From CAYOYH01 sp964408165 (GTDB lineage Bacteria > Patescibacteriota > Saccharimonadia > Saccharimonadales > CAYOYH01), in the NCBI GenBank assembly GCA_964408165.1, contig CAYOYH010000014.1, positions 1 through 18,625 on the forward strand: DNA of 18,625 nucleotides, read 5' to 3'. Below, one piece after another: positions 7,289-14,170 of the stretch. Made by a program: the position numbers and the translations under genes. Below the pieces are notes generated by a model that ran no database searches, was not told the origin of the DNA, and saw nothing but the letters and a program-made list of their open reading frames with translations. Within the stretch, counting starts at the first letter, position 1. The number at the start of each line of letters is the position of its first letter.

Positions 7289-8436
7289 GTTTTGGCTCTT
7301 TTCAAAGTTTTGAAGTTTTGCGTAATCGAAAACGGAGTTATTACAGCCACCAGAACAAACACCATTTGGAATGCTAACTGAGCGTCTAGGTTCGCCAGCA
7401 ACAACGCCACGACTAGCCAAAAGAGCGCCCTGAGAAAGGCAGACGAAGACTCCATCATTACTATGTAGGCTATTCTGTCTTTGGCGCTATCTGCCCGATC
7501 ATAAAAACCTTTAAGCGTAGGAAGGAAAACGCCGGCCTCGCTAGATTCACTGGCAATATTCACACCAACGACGCCGAAGAAAGAGCTAACGAACACCCTG
7601 GAAGCATTCACCACCGCCAAAAGCCAGGCCGAGATGGTCAACAGTTGCCCGCCTTTGTTGTTATCTATTAGCTTGGCGATTATTTTAGCCATCACTAGTG
7701 CCGAGACAACTGCTATTGAAGTCACCAGGCCGACCATGCCGTAAACATTACTTGTAAAAATGAACGCAGAAATATAGAGCGGCCAAAGTGCTAGGTTTAT
7801 CTGCCTACTGGTGGTTGTTGCAGAGAAAGATATGATATTTCTAAACTCTCTGCGCAGCGATATCCCGCGAAAACTTAGAGATTTCTGCGGTTTCATGGGC
7901 TCCCCTGACATCATTAGCGGCCAAATCGCAACTAAGGATAGGAGAATGGAGAGCATTAAAACAAACTCTATGCCCAGCAAAACCGCTATCAAACCTCCGA
8001 ACAGCGGTCCGACTGCACTGGCTATTCTTTGTAGCAAATACATACGGCTTAGCTCGGCTCCTTCATCTTCAACTTCTTTTATTTTTGAGAAATCAACATG
8101 GTACGCTATGAAATTAAAGCTTGCTTGCAGGGCGACGGCAAAGGCCAGCAACCACAAAGGCCAATTAAATTGTGGCATGGTTAGTAGTAGGCCAAGGGAA
8201 ACCAAAATTAACACATGGGAATAACTAAGTGTATGTTTTGGGCCATATCTAGCCGTAACCACGCCGGCTAGTACATTGAGTACAATACGGAAAAGAAAAA
8301 TAATCATGTAGTACAACGCTATCTGCACGAAACTAAACCCCAGCTGATGCAAGTAGATCGGGATAAAAATCCCGATCATGCTCAGAGCAAAAGTTCTCAC
8401 CACTATCGACAGATAGAGTTCGTTTAGTTCAGACAT
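7285..8436 (-). CDS. Major facilitator superfamily (MFS) transporter
   Basis: About 383 aa with roughly twelve hydrophobic helices in two halves, typical of MFS permeases. The loop after TM2 contains GVVTARYGPKHTL, a weak match to the MFS motif A (GxLaDrxGrkxxl), and a long basic central loop (MSGEPMKPQKSL) separates the halves. Substrate cannot be inferred; the distribution fits an efflux protein. I prefer the ATG at 8436 (AAGG five nt upstream, short polar N-terminus before TM1) to the one at 8493. It heads a coupled operon with the genes at 6725 and 6124. Minus-strand candidate promoters are TACAAT at 8502-8507 and TATAAT at 8614-8619. Confidence 0.85.
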   Translation of the reverse strand: MSELNELYLSIVVRTFALSMIGIFIPIYLHQLGFSFVQIALYYMIIFLFRIVLNVLAGVVTARYGPKHTLSYSHVLILVSLGLLLTMPQFNWPLWLLAFAVALQASFNFIAYHVDFSKIKEVEDEGAELSRMYLLQRIASAVGPLFGGLIAVLLGIEFVLMLSILLSLVAIWPLMMSGEPMKPQKSLSFRGISLRREFRNIISFSATTTSRQINLALWPLYISAFIFTSNVYGMVGLVTSIAVVSALVMAKIIAKLIDNNKGGQLLTISAWLLAVVNASRVFVSSFFGVVGVNIASESSEAGVFLPTLKGFYDRADSAKDRIAYIVMMESSSAFLRALFWLVVALLLANLDAQLAFQMVFVLVAVITPFSITQNFKTLKRAKT

Positions 8437-8613
8437 GTTACCCTTGCGCCAAAAATGCTTGTGATGAGTTATGGTGTGTATAATTTCTAACATGCCTGAC
8501 TATTGTAGCGGTTATGCTTTTCAGACACCACTTCCTAGGATCTTTGGTCGCATAAATCTTCACGAGCTAACAGTTGCCTGTTGACTGAGCTTTTAGGTTT
8601 GGGTTTGGAAAAT

Positions 8614-8650
8614 ATTATACTTTTTTCACGATCGTGAGCTTTGGTATAAT
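8614..8650. promoter_or_regulatory. Divergent promoters flanking a 12-bp palindromic operator candidate
   Basis: On the plus strand TTTTCA (8623-8628), a 16-nt spacer and the extended -10 TGG-TATAAT (8642-8650) form a strong promoter. On the minus strand TATAAT occupies 8614-8619 (no good -35) toward the MFS operon. The perfect palindrome TCACGATCGTGA (8626-8637) is centred about 15-16 nt from both -10 boxes. That symmetry suggests one dimeric regulator controlling both directions. Confidence 0.55.
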
Positions 8651-8656
8651 TTTATT

Positions 8657-8895
8657 TAAGGCACTTAGGATGAATTTTGCGAGTGAGCACTGGCTAACGA
8701 GTTCGAGATAGTATGCTCCTAGAATTTGGCATTAATTTGTTCGCAGAATTTCAAACACCCGCCAGCTAGTGATCCTTGATTTGCATTTTAAGGCTCCGCA
8801 TCAATCCGCCCTACCCTAGCGACCATAAAAGAAGACTACTTTTCGGAGCCTGCCTATGCTCCACATACAGGCAGGCAGGCTTGAGCCGTGCTTTT
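8657..8895 (+). ncRNA. Candidate structured non-coding RNA of about 240 nt, unidentified
   Basis: Starting at the expected distance from the extended -10 box, AAGGCAC (8658-8664) can pair with GTGCTTT (8888-8894), closing the molecule end to end. Inside, GAATT-type arm 8673-8682 pairs with 8741-8750 (10 bp, one G-U), enclosing GAGCA / TGCTC (8685-8689 / 8714-8718). AGGCTCCG (8791-8798) pairs with CGGAGCCT (8844-8851), and GCCTGCCT (8848-8855) with AGGCAGGC (8869-8876); these last two compete for 8848-8851. No consensus of RNase P RNA, tmRNA, SRP RNA or 6S RNA was found on either strand. It could also be a long regulatory leader of murC. Confidence 0.5.
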
Positions 8896-9004
8896 AGTGA
8901 CTGGTTAGTTCTTTGAAAAATACTAGTTTCGCCAAAAAAAGCAACCTCTCTGCATACTACTTAATATGCACCAATGAATATCTAGTCAAAATACTCAGGA
9001 CTTG

Positions 9005-9042
9005 AAGCTCGGCTAGTAATAACCGATACTACAAGGTAGCTT
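9005..9042 (+). promoter_or_regulatory. Leader hairpin and ribosome-binding site of murC
   Basis: AAGCT (9005-9009) can pair with AGCTT (9038-9042) directly before the ATG, with TCGG / CCGA inside. The likely ribosome-binding AAGG (9033-9036) lies within this structure, so initiation could be modulated by folding. A further hairpin TGCATA / TATGCA lies at 8951-8970. Confidence 0.35.
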
Positions 9043-10293
9043 ATGAATATATATTTTTCTGGTATTGGTGGTGGTGGTGTCGGTCCTTTGGCTATGCTGG
9101 CACAAGACGCTGGTCACGCCGTGTTTGGCTCCGATACGGTTGAAAGTCCAATCTACGGCGACCTGTCAAAGCGAGGTGTTGATGTTTCGTTAGACCAATC
9201 GGGTGAATTCATCGAGCAGGTGAATCGTTCTTTTGGAATCGATTTACTGGTGTATACCTCTGCTCTATCGTCCGACCACCCAGAGCTAAAGTACGCCCAA
9301 AAACATAAAATAGCTTCTACCAAACGCCATGAACTCCTGAACCAAATTATCAAGCACAAAAATTTGAAGCTTATTGCCATCTGTGGCACTCATGGCAAAA
9401 CTACTACCACGGGCATGTTTGTCTGGGCTTTGAAACAACTAGGCGTCCCTGTTAGTTATTCTGTGGGCACCAGATTGTCTTTCGGTTCGTCCGCCAAATA
9501 CGACCACCAAAGTGAGTTTTTTGTTTACGAAGCCGACGAGTTCGACCGCAACATGCTCAAGTTCAAACCCTACCTAGCGGTAATCACATCTATGGGTTAC
9601 GACCACTCCGACACCTATAAAACTAAAGAAGATTACTGCGAAGCATTTAGGCAATTCGTAAGTCAATCCCTGTCAGCGATTAGCTGGAGGAGAGATGGGT
9701 TGAAGTCAGATGGGCTGGAGCTTCTGGACAATACCAGCGCCGAAATAACCCTTGCTGGCGACCATAATAAAGCCAATGCCACTCTGGTGCTAAACTCTCT
9801 GTGCAGACTCCTCCCGAGCGTACCCAAAAAGCAGATTATTACCGCTTTAAATTCCTTCCCCGGAACCGAAAGGCGTTTCGAAAAGCTCCAAGACAAACTC
9901 TACACCGATTTTGCCCATCACCCTGACGAAATAGCTAGTACTATCCAGCTGGCTAAAGAATATAGCGATAATGTTGTAGTTGTTTACCAGCCTCATCAAA
10001 ATATTCGCCAGCACCAACTCTTAAAAGATGGTGGCTATAAAAACAGTTTTGGCGATGCTAAAAAAGTCTATTGGCTGCCGACATATCTAAGCCGTGAAGA
10101 TAAAGACCTGCCAATATTAACTCCTGAAGACCTAATAAAATCCGCCCCCGACAATTCATTCATCGAACCAGCGGAAATGAACCAAGAATTAGCCCAAAAA
10201 ATTCACTCCCACATCAAATCTGGCGAACTAGTTGTCGGTATGGCTGCTGGCGATTTAGATGATTGGCTACGTAATTTCTCTGTTCAACACTAA
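9043..10293 (+). CDS. murC: UDP-N-acetylmuramate--L-alanine ligase (MurC)
   Basis: A cytosolic Mur ligase that adds L-Ala to UDP-MurNAc with ATP, the first peptide step of peptidoglycan precursor synthesis. It has 416 aa, shorter than the usual 450-480. The N-terminal Rossmann loop is GIGGGGVGPLA (7-17), the ATP loop GTHGKTTTT (115-123), the acidic EADEFD (163-168), the Mg/Lys region GDHNKANA (239-246), and the C-terminal domain carries TDFAHHPDEI (288-297) and YQPHQN (315-320). TDFAHHP and the Q-P-H element point to MurC rather than MurD/E/F. A related Mpl ligase (recycling) is a possible alternative. The region between 205 and 235 looks compressed, which explains the short length. Start supported by AAGG six nt upstream. 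Confidence 0.88.
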   Translation: MNIYFSGIGGGGVGPLAMLAQDAGHAVFGSDTVESPIYGDLSKRGVDVSLDQSGEFIEQVNRSFGIDLLVYTSALSSDHPELKYAQKHKIASTKRHELLNQIIKHKNLKLIAICGTHGKTTTTGMFVWALKQLGVPVSYSVGTRLSFGSSAKYDHQSEFFVYEADEFDRNMLKFKPYLAVITSMGYDHSDTYKTKEDYCEAFRQFVSQSLSAISWRRDGLKSDGLELLDNTSAEITLAGDHNKANATLVLNSLCRLLPSVPKKQIITALNSFPGTERRFEKLQDKLYTDFAHHPDEIASTIQLAKEYSDNVVVVYQPHQNIRQHQLLKDGGYKNSFGDAKKVYWLPTYLSREDKDLPILTPEDLIKSAPDNSFIEPAEMNQELAQKIHSHIKSGELVVGMAAGDLDDWLRNFSVQH

Positions 10294-10326
10294 GTAAACA
10301 CTTATGGCTACTCTTTTTGTGTAGGT

Positions 10327-10332
10327 TATAAT
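10327..10332 (+). promoter_or_regulatory. -10 box for the RT-associated RNA
   Basis: TATAAT lies 34 nt after the murC stop, placing a transcript start near 10339, right at the first base-paired segment (10341). The -35 is weak (TTATGG at 10302-10307 with 19-nt spacing at best). Confidence 0.5.
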
Positions 10333-10338
10333 CTAGTT

Positions 10339-10760
10339 ATGCCGCAGCCACATACAAGAAGAGTATGCGACTGAGGCGCTCTGAGACTCTGCTTGCAGAA
10401 TCTCAGAGCGAGGGCAGGGGTCATATATCCGACGAAGTCGGATGACGAAAAACGCCATCCCTATAGCTTAGGGATGGTTTACGGAATGATCGGTTCTTCG
10501 ACCGATTGCTCCAAGTGTGACGATAGTTCACGAACCGAACAGCTCCCTTGGAGGGAGAGGGTTCGATTGTAACTTATCGCCACATGCTGCTGACGCGGAT
10601 GCCGGATCTTTAGTTTCGTCAGACCCCAGCCCTTTCCGGCACCTTCCAGAAACGAAACGCGGTGGTGTTGACAATTATTTCTTGTGCTTTAGAGCATGAC
10701 CAATTTTTGTCACGTGTCTAACGACACAACCCACCTGCTGTCTCGTTTCTGGAATTATTT
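10339..10760 (+). ncRNA. Large structured RNA upstream of the reverse transcriptase (candidate template/cofactor RNA)
   Basis: The 488 nt between murC and the RT are gene-free but dense in pairing. P1: GCCGCAG / CTGAGGC (10341-10347 / 10371-10377) with CATAC / GTATG inside. P2: a 10-bp perfect arm 10377-10386 / 10401-10410 extended by TCTG / CAGA. P3: a long-range helix AGGGC-A-GGGGTC (10411-10422) / GACCCC-A-GCCCT (10622-10633), one A-A mismatch. Within P3: ATCCGAC / GTCGGAT (10427 / 10437), CCATCCCTA / TAGGGATGG (10455 / 10469), ATCGGT / ACCGAT (10489 / 10501), CGAACC / GGTTCG (10531 / 10560) with CTCCCT / AGGGAG, and TGACG / CGTCA (10591 / 10617). Pseudoknot: GCCGGA (10601-10606) / TCCGGC (10635-10640). 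Last: a 10-bp arm 10646-10655 / 10743-10752. No group II intron domain V was seen. Analogous to retron msr-msd or DRT RNAs, but much longer than a typical retron RNA. Confidence 0.7.
10646..10752 (+). ncRNA. Terminal long hairpin before the RT (candidate msd-like template arm)
   Basis: CCAGAAACGA (10646-10655) is perfectly complementary to TCGTTTCTGG (10743-10752). Inside, GGTGG-T-GTTG (10661-10670) pairs with CAACCCACC (10727-10735) with one bulged T. The apical part can form GTGCT / AGCAT (10684 / 10693) and GTGTC / GACAC (10714 / 10723). It ends 29 nt before the RT start codon. In retrons a comparable helix (a1/a2) brackets the RNA; here only about 87 nt are enclosed. Confidence 0.6.
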
Positions 10761-10781
10761 TAATTACAGGACACCAACACC

Positions 10782-11909
10782 ATGAGTAATGGCGAAATTA
10801 TTAGAAGCCCAGAACGACCCCTTGAAGGTGAGATTTTATTAGGACAACTCACGCCCTTTCTGGCTACAGCAAAATTCGATGAAGCATATAGTCCGCCTCG
10901 TTTCAGTATTATAAAAAATGATTTTACTGGCGGAAGACATGTCTCGGTGCCAAATCCAGACATGCGTGCTGCTCATGAAATCATCAAAAAATCTGCGAGT
11001 TTATCGTCTTACACACCACACCCGCATTCATATGAGATGGGGCGTGGACCCCATTTATTCTCAACACTACCTACCGACAACTCATATACATATGACATAG
11101 ATAGCGGTCGTTGGTTGTTATTTGAAGCTGTTCGTGGTCAAAATATATACCGACCCGGACATGGAGGTAATGTTGCTAATGTGTTAGCTCATTCTGGCAA
11201 CCGCCACGTTCTAAAACTTGACATTTCTAAGGCATACGACTCGGTTGTTCATACCCGATTAGCTACCGCAATGGCGGCTACAGGAGAGACAAGGGATATC
11301 GATGCATGGTCTTGGGTTATAAAAAAGTTTGTAGCTGAACCAAACGGTAACATCGGAATAGCGCAGGGTGGTCCAATATCACCAATTCTCTTTTCTGCGT
11401 ACATGCACTCTCTTGATGTACGCCTAACCGACTACTCGAATAAAAACGATTTTACCTATACCCGCTATGCCGATGACATAGTTATGTCTAGTCCAGATGG
11501 AAATCTTATCGGTAGGCGTCGCGCTTGGCGTATCAAACAGGAGATACGAGATCATGGCTTCGATATAAATCCAGGAAAAGTAAGACGATATGACCTAGAG
11601 GAAAGTCCAGCAATCATAACTGGCCTACAACTTAACAAAAGTGGTCGAGTTCAATTACCTACGAGATCGCTACGAAATATACGCAACGAACTCAGGGATA
11701 TATTGACACAGTTCGAAACGGGTCAGAAAGTTGATGCGGAACGATATCGTTCCGCACAGGGGTTAACAAGTTACTTCCAGAGTACGCGCGATTCACGTCG
11801 AGAACCGCTACCCAGAGAAACTGAAATACAAGATCTTTGGAGTGAAATTAGAAAGCACCGCGCAGCTCCAAACATTCAGCTACTGTTCAATTTAACGACT
11901 AAGACATAG
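10782..11909 (+). CDS. Reverse transcriptase, retron-like
   Basis: A 375-aa RNA-directed DNA polymerase. Finger/palm motifs: LKLDISKAYDSV (144-155) with the first catalytic Asp147, IAQGGPISPILFSAYMHSLD (193-212), YTRYADDIVMS (226-236) with the catalytic Asp pair 231-232, GFDINPGK (259-266), and ITGLQLN (279-285), equivalent to the retron VTG motif. NVANVLAHSGNRHV resembles the retron NAxxH region. A short thumb-like segment (GLTSYFQST, 327-335) follows. It lacks maturase X and endonuclease domains, and QGGPISP with SP rather than SQ argues against a diversity-generating element. The start codon has only a distant AGGA (10 nt). No accessory or effector gene is fused or adjacent. It is preceded by a structured RNA of about 410 nt. 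Most likely a retron-like or DRT-like (defence-associated RT) single-gene system; the exact class is not decidable by eye. Confidence 0.88.
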   Translation: MSNGEIIRSPERPLEGEILLGQLTPFLATAKFDEAYSPPRFSIIKNDFTGGRHVSVPNPDMRAAHEIIKKSASLSSYTPHPHSYEMGRGPHLFSTLPTDNSYTYDIDSGRWLLFEAVRGQNIYRPGHGGNVANVLAHSGNRHVLKLDISKAYDSVVHTRLATAMAATGETRDIDAWSWVIKKFVAEPNGNIGIAQGGPISPILFSAYMHSLDVRLTDYSNKNDFTYTRYADDIVMSSPDGNLIGRRRAWRIKQEIRDHGFDINPGKVRRYDLEESPAIITGLQLNKSGRVQLPTRSLRNIRNELRDILTQFETGQKVDAERYRSAQGLTSYFQSTRDSRREPLPRETEIQDLWSEIRKHRAAPNIQLLFNLTTKT

Positions 11910-11943
11910 ACGACAATAATTAATCTTCGCACCTTCGTCTATG
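11905..11943. repeat. 9-bp inverted repeat at the RT/trmB junction (possible terminator)
   Basis: CATAGACGA (11905-11913, spanning the RT stop) is the exact inverse of TCGTCTATG (11935-11943, spanning the premature stop of trmB), with a 21-nt AT-rich loop. On the plus strand AATTTTC follows. It may terminate both converging genes or mark the edge of the inserted unit. Confidence 0.55.
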
Positions 11944-12244
11944 AATTTTCTTTGAATGCATTACCGAGAAAACGCAGGTGCATTTTTACGAACGCTACAT
12001 TGCCCAGGGCTTCTTTGGCTGGGCGCCATAGTCCGTTGGCTTTTAGATTAATCCCAATGAAGCTCTTATTGGGATATTTCCTGGTAGAAGCAATCGTTGG
12101 CTCCGCTTTGCCGCAACCAAGCTCTAAAACTAGCGGTCTTTCATCTGTGAAATAATTTGTTCGTTGTGAATCTTCGTCAAAACCGAATGTATTGCTGGGT
12201 GTGGCAAATTCTTTGTACTTGGGTGTTTTAGATGTTCTAGTCAC
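11939..12244 (-). pseudogene. trmB: tRNA (guanine-N7)-methyltransferase TrmB, 3'-truncated and degenerate
   Basis: The 101 residues match only the N-terminal half of TrmB (usual length about 200-240 aa). The SAM-binding loop LELGCGKAE (40-48; family form LELGCGKGE), then YPNKSFIGINLKANGLWRPAKEAL (57-80; family form ..FIGIDxKGxRLWRGAK) and NVAFVKMHLRFL. The frame stops after FKENS. The catalytic and tRNA-binding half, including the FPDPxP motif, is missing and was not found elsewhere in the window. Degenerate positions include Gly to Ala-Glu-Pro in the SAM loop and GID to GIN. A one-base shift would read on as IDE, as in intact relatives, before homology ends near 11930. The ATG abuts the MazG-like stop (no gap), so it was once the second gene of that operon. 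Confidence 0.75.
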
Positions 12245-12574
12245 CTATCGATTATCTCCTGAACCACTAAGTTTTCCGCGTTTTTGCCGTGAGGCAAGTT
12301 TATCGATATTAATCTGCCCTATTTCTTCCAAAGAAAAATCGAAGAAGTCTGCCAGTGCAGCAATGTACCATAAAATATCGCCGAGCTCTTTCTTTAAGTC
12401 CTCCACAGCTTTTACAGAAACTTTTCCGTTGTCATCTCTGTATACTTTTTTCATTTTTTCAGCTACCTCGCCAGCCTCGCCGACCAGTCCAAGCAGGCGA
12501 TGCGCTAACTCGATATCCTCTCCCTTTCGAGACGCAGTACGCATAGCTAATCTCTGATACTCATCAAATGTCAT
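12245..12574 (-). CDS. MazG-like nucleoside triphosphate pyrophosphohydrolase
   Basis: A 109-aa all-alpha protein of the MazG/NTP-PPase superfamily, which hydrolyses (d)NTPs to the monophosphate and pyrophosphate. The metal-binding pattern is complete: GEAGEVAEK (32-40, ExxE-type) and KKELGDILWYIAALAD (61-76, ExxD-type). It ends with DKLASRQKRGKLSGSGDNR (91-109), the usual end of the single-domain bacterial and phage MazG-like group. Start supported by GGGA before the ATG. It forms an operon with the trmB remnant and diverges from mscS. With rdgB nearby it fits nucleotide-pool sanitation. Confidence 0.9.
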   Translation of the reverse strand: MTFDEYQRLAMRTASRKGEDIELAHRLLGLVGEAGEVAEKMKKVYRDDNGKVSVKAVEDLKKELGDILWYIAALADFFDFSLEEIGQINIDKLASRQKRGKLSGSGDNR

Positions 12575-12590
12575 TTCATTCCCTTTTTGG

Positions 12591-12620
12591 TTGTTTAATT
12601 TACTCTAGTGTCGCTATACT
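12591..12620 (+). promoter_or_regulatory. Promoter of mscS-rdgB
   Basis: TTGTTT (12591-12596), an 18-nt spacer and TATACT (12615-12620) lie before the AAGGGGTG ribosome-binding site and the ATG at 12654. The leader would be about 27 nt. Confidence 0.5.
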
Positions 12621-12653
12621 AGCATGCAGTCATAGTGAAGGGGTGAAAAAATA

Positions 12654-13484
12654 ATGGATAATGTTTTAAACTGGCTACTTGGTCCCGTGTGGCAACTAAT
12701 CCCAATAGTTATCGGAGCTTTCTTGTTGCGCAAGCTAATTATAATGGTCACTAAGAAAATAGTTAAGAAGAGTCTGGCGCTAGACCACGAGTCCGCCCCA
12801 GGAGCTCACGAACTCAGAGAAAAGACAATCATTAGCGTAGTCACCTCTATAATAACCGTCGCTGTTTTGGCTGTGGCTACCGTAATGATTCTTAGCGCTC
12901 TAGGTGTTAATACGGCACCGCTAATAGCCGGAGCTGGTGTTTTCGGCATTGCTATTGGCTTCGGAGCACAAGATTTTGTAAGAGATTTCATCGCCGGCAT
13001 GTTCATTATCATTGAAAACCAATACCGCGTTGGTGATGTCGTTGCTATGAATGGGGTTGGCGGTAAAGTAGAGAGCATCACTATGCGCATGACTACTCTA
13101 CGCGATCTAGACGGCAATGTGCATCACATCGCCAACGGCAACATCGATATTGTCACCAACAAAACTATGGATTTTTCGAAGATTAATATGAATATCGGCG
13201 TGGGCTACAGCTCTGATATCGACAAAGTTGAGGTTGTAATTAACACCATAGGCAGCAAGCTGGCTAAAGACAAGGATTTCAAAGATGACATTTTAGAAGC
13301 TCCTTACTTTTTACGCATAGCCCGCTTTAGCGATTCGTCAGTTGAAATAAAAATCATGGGCAAGACCCTGCCAACCCGTCAATGGGCAGTAGCCGGCGAG
13401 CTAAGAAAACGCCTGAAAGTAGCTTTTGAAAAAGAGGGTATCGAAATACCCTTCCCGCAAATTGTTGTGCATAGAAACAAATGA
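12654..13484 (+). CDS. mscS: Small-conductance mechanosensitive channel, MscS family
   Basis: A 276-aa inner-membrane channel that opens under membrane tension to release solutes on osmotic downshock. Three TM helices are visible at about 12-34, 59-82 and 88-108. The pore helix TM3 has the Gly/Ala-packed pattern LIAGAGVFGIAIGFGAQDFVRD, followed by the conserved FIIIENQYRVGD junction to the beta domain. The cytoplasmic alpha/beta vestibule runs to the end (IEIPFPQIVVH, the common MscS terminus). Length equals E. coli MscS. Preceded by AAGGGGTG and overlapping rdgB by 4 nt (ATGA). Confidence 0.93.
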   Translation: MDNVLNWLLGPVWQLIPIVIGAFLLRKLIIMVTKKIVKKSLALDHESAPGAHELREKTIISVVTSIITVAVLAVATVMILSALGVNTAPLIAGAGVFGIAIGFGAQDFVRDFIAGMFIIIENQYRVGDVVAMNGVGGKVESITMRMTTLRDLDGNVHHIANGNIDIVTNKTMDFSKINMNIGVGYSSDIDKVEVVINTIGSKLAKDKDFKDDILEAPYFLRIARFSDSSVEIKIMGKTLPTRQWAVAGELRKRLKVAFEKEGIEIPFPQIVVHRNK

Positions 13485-14164
13485 CCAAAGCGCCTGAAAA
13501 AGACGAACGGCAATTGCTGTTTGCAACCAGCAACCCCGGAAAATTAAAAGAAGCCCAAAACATAGCTCGGCACTACGGCGTGAAAATACTGTCGCCTGAG
13601 ACTTTTGGTATTGGTGCTGTAAAAGTCAATGAAAATGGCAGAACATTTGAAGAAAATGCTATAAAAAAATTCGGAGCGTACGCAGTAAAAATGAGATCTG
13701 TGGATACTCCCATCGTTGCCGATGACAGCGGCCTAGTAATAGATTATCTCGACGGTGCGCCTGGCGTAAAATCAAGACGCTGGCGAGATGGAATAACAGA
13801 AATGAGCGATCAGGAAATGATTGATTATTGCCTTGAACAACTGGATGGTGTCCCGAATAAAGATAGAACCGTTCAGCTTGTTACTACTTTGGCATACGGC
13901 TTACCTACCGAGAAGCCCCGAATCGTTAAGTCTCAACTGAGTGGCAAAATTCTAAACAAACCCGATATGTCATGCTACACCAAAGGCTACCCATTCAGAG
14001 CTCTCTTTTATCTGCCCAAATACTCGATGATGCTTCATGAACTAGTGTCGCTACCAAAAAGTAAGCGTCCAAAAGGGTTTGTTTCTCACCGCGAAGAAGC
14101 CATCAGGAAAGTTATAATGGGTCTGTTTAGCGCAAGCTCAAGTCGCAACTCTTCACGCCACTAA
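13481..14164 (+). CDS. rdgB: RdgB/HAM1-family non-canonical purine NTP pyrophosphatase
   Basis: A 227-aa cytosolic enzyme of the family that removes ITP, dITP and XTP from the nucleotide pool. Motifs in order: FATSNPGKLKE (14-24), ENGRTFEENAIKKF (51-64), VADDSGLVIDYLDGAPGVKSRRW (79-101) with the catalytic/metal Asp pair 81-82, and near the end GFVSHREEAIRK, the SHRxxA motif. The middle departs from the classical GxxGFGYDP loop (here CYTKGYPFRALFYLPK), so specificity may differ from E. coli RdgB. It is coupled to mscS by an ATGA overlap. The Ser/Arg-rich tail (SSSRNSSRH) looks non-conserved. Confidence 0.85.
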   Translation: MTKAPEKDERQLLFATSNPGKLKEAQNIARHYGVKILSPETFGIGAVKVNENGRTFEENAIKKFGAYAVKMRSVDTPIVADDSGLVIDYLDGAPGVKSRRWRDGITEMSDQEMIDYCLEQLDGVPNKDRTVQLVTTLAYGLPTEKPRIVKSQLSGKILNKPDMSCYTKGYPFRALFYLPKYSMMLHELVSLPKSKRPKGFVSHREEAIRKVIMGLFSASSSRNSSRH

Positions 14165-14170
14165 GTTTCG

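Noticed and set aside
8848..8880. GCCTGCCT...AGGCAGGCAGGC as a CRISPR-like or mobile repeat
   Set aside because: Only one copy with a simple palindrome; such GCCTGCC hairpins are common in CPR intergenic DNA and no array is present.
10517..10699. 60-aa open frame inside the RT-associated RNA
   Set aside because: It cuts across several helices, has no ribosome-binding site and no recognisable composition. It is kept only as a remote possibility of a cDNA-encoded product.
10782..11909. Diversity-generating retroelement
   Set aside because: The RT has QGGPISP rather than the SQ-type motif, and no template/variable repeat pair or Avd-like gene was seen nearby.
10339..11943. Group II intron containing the RT
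   Set aside because: No domain V/VI-like hairpin after the RT, no maturase or HNH domain, and the ITG thumb region is retron-like.
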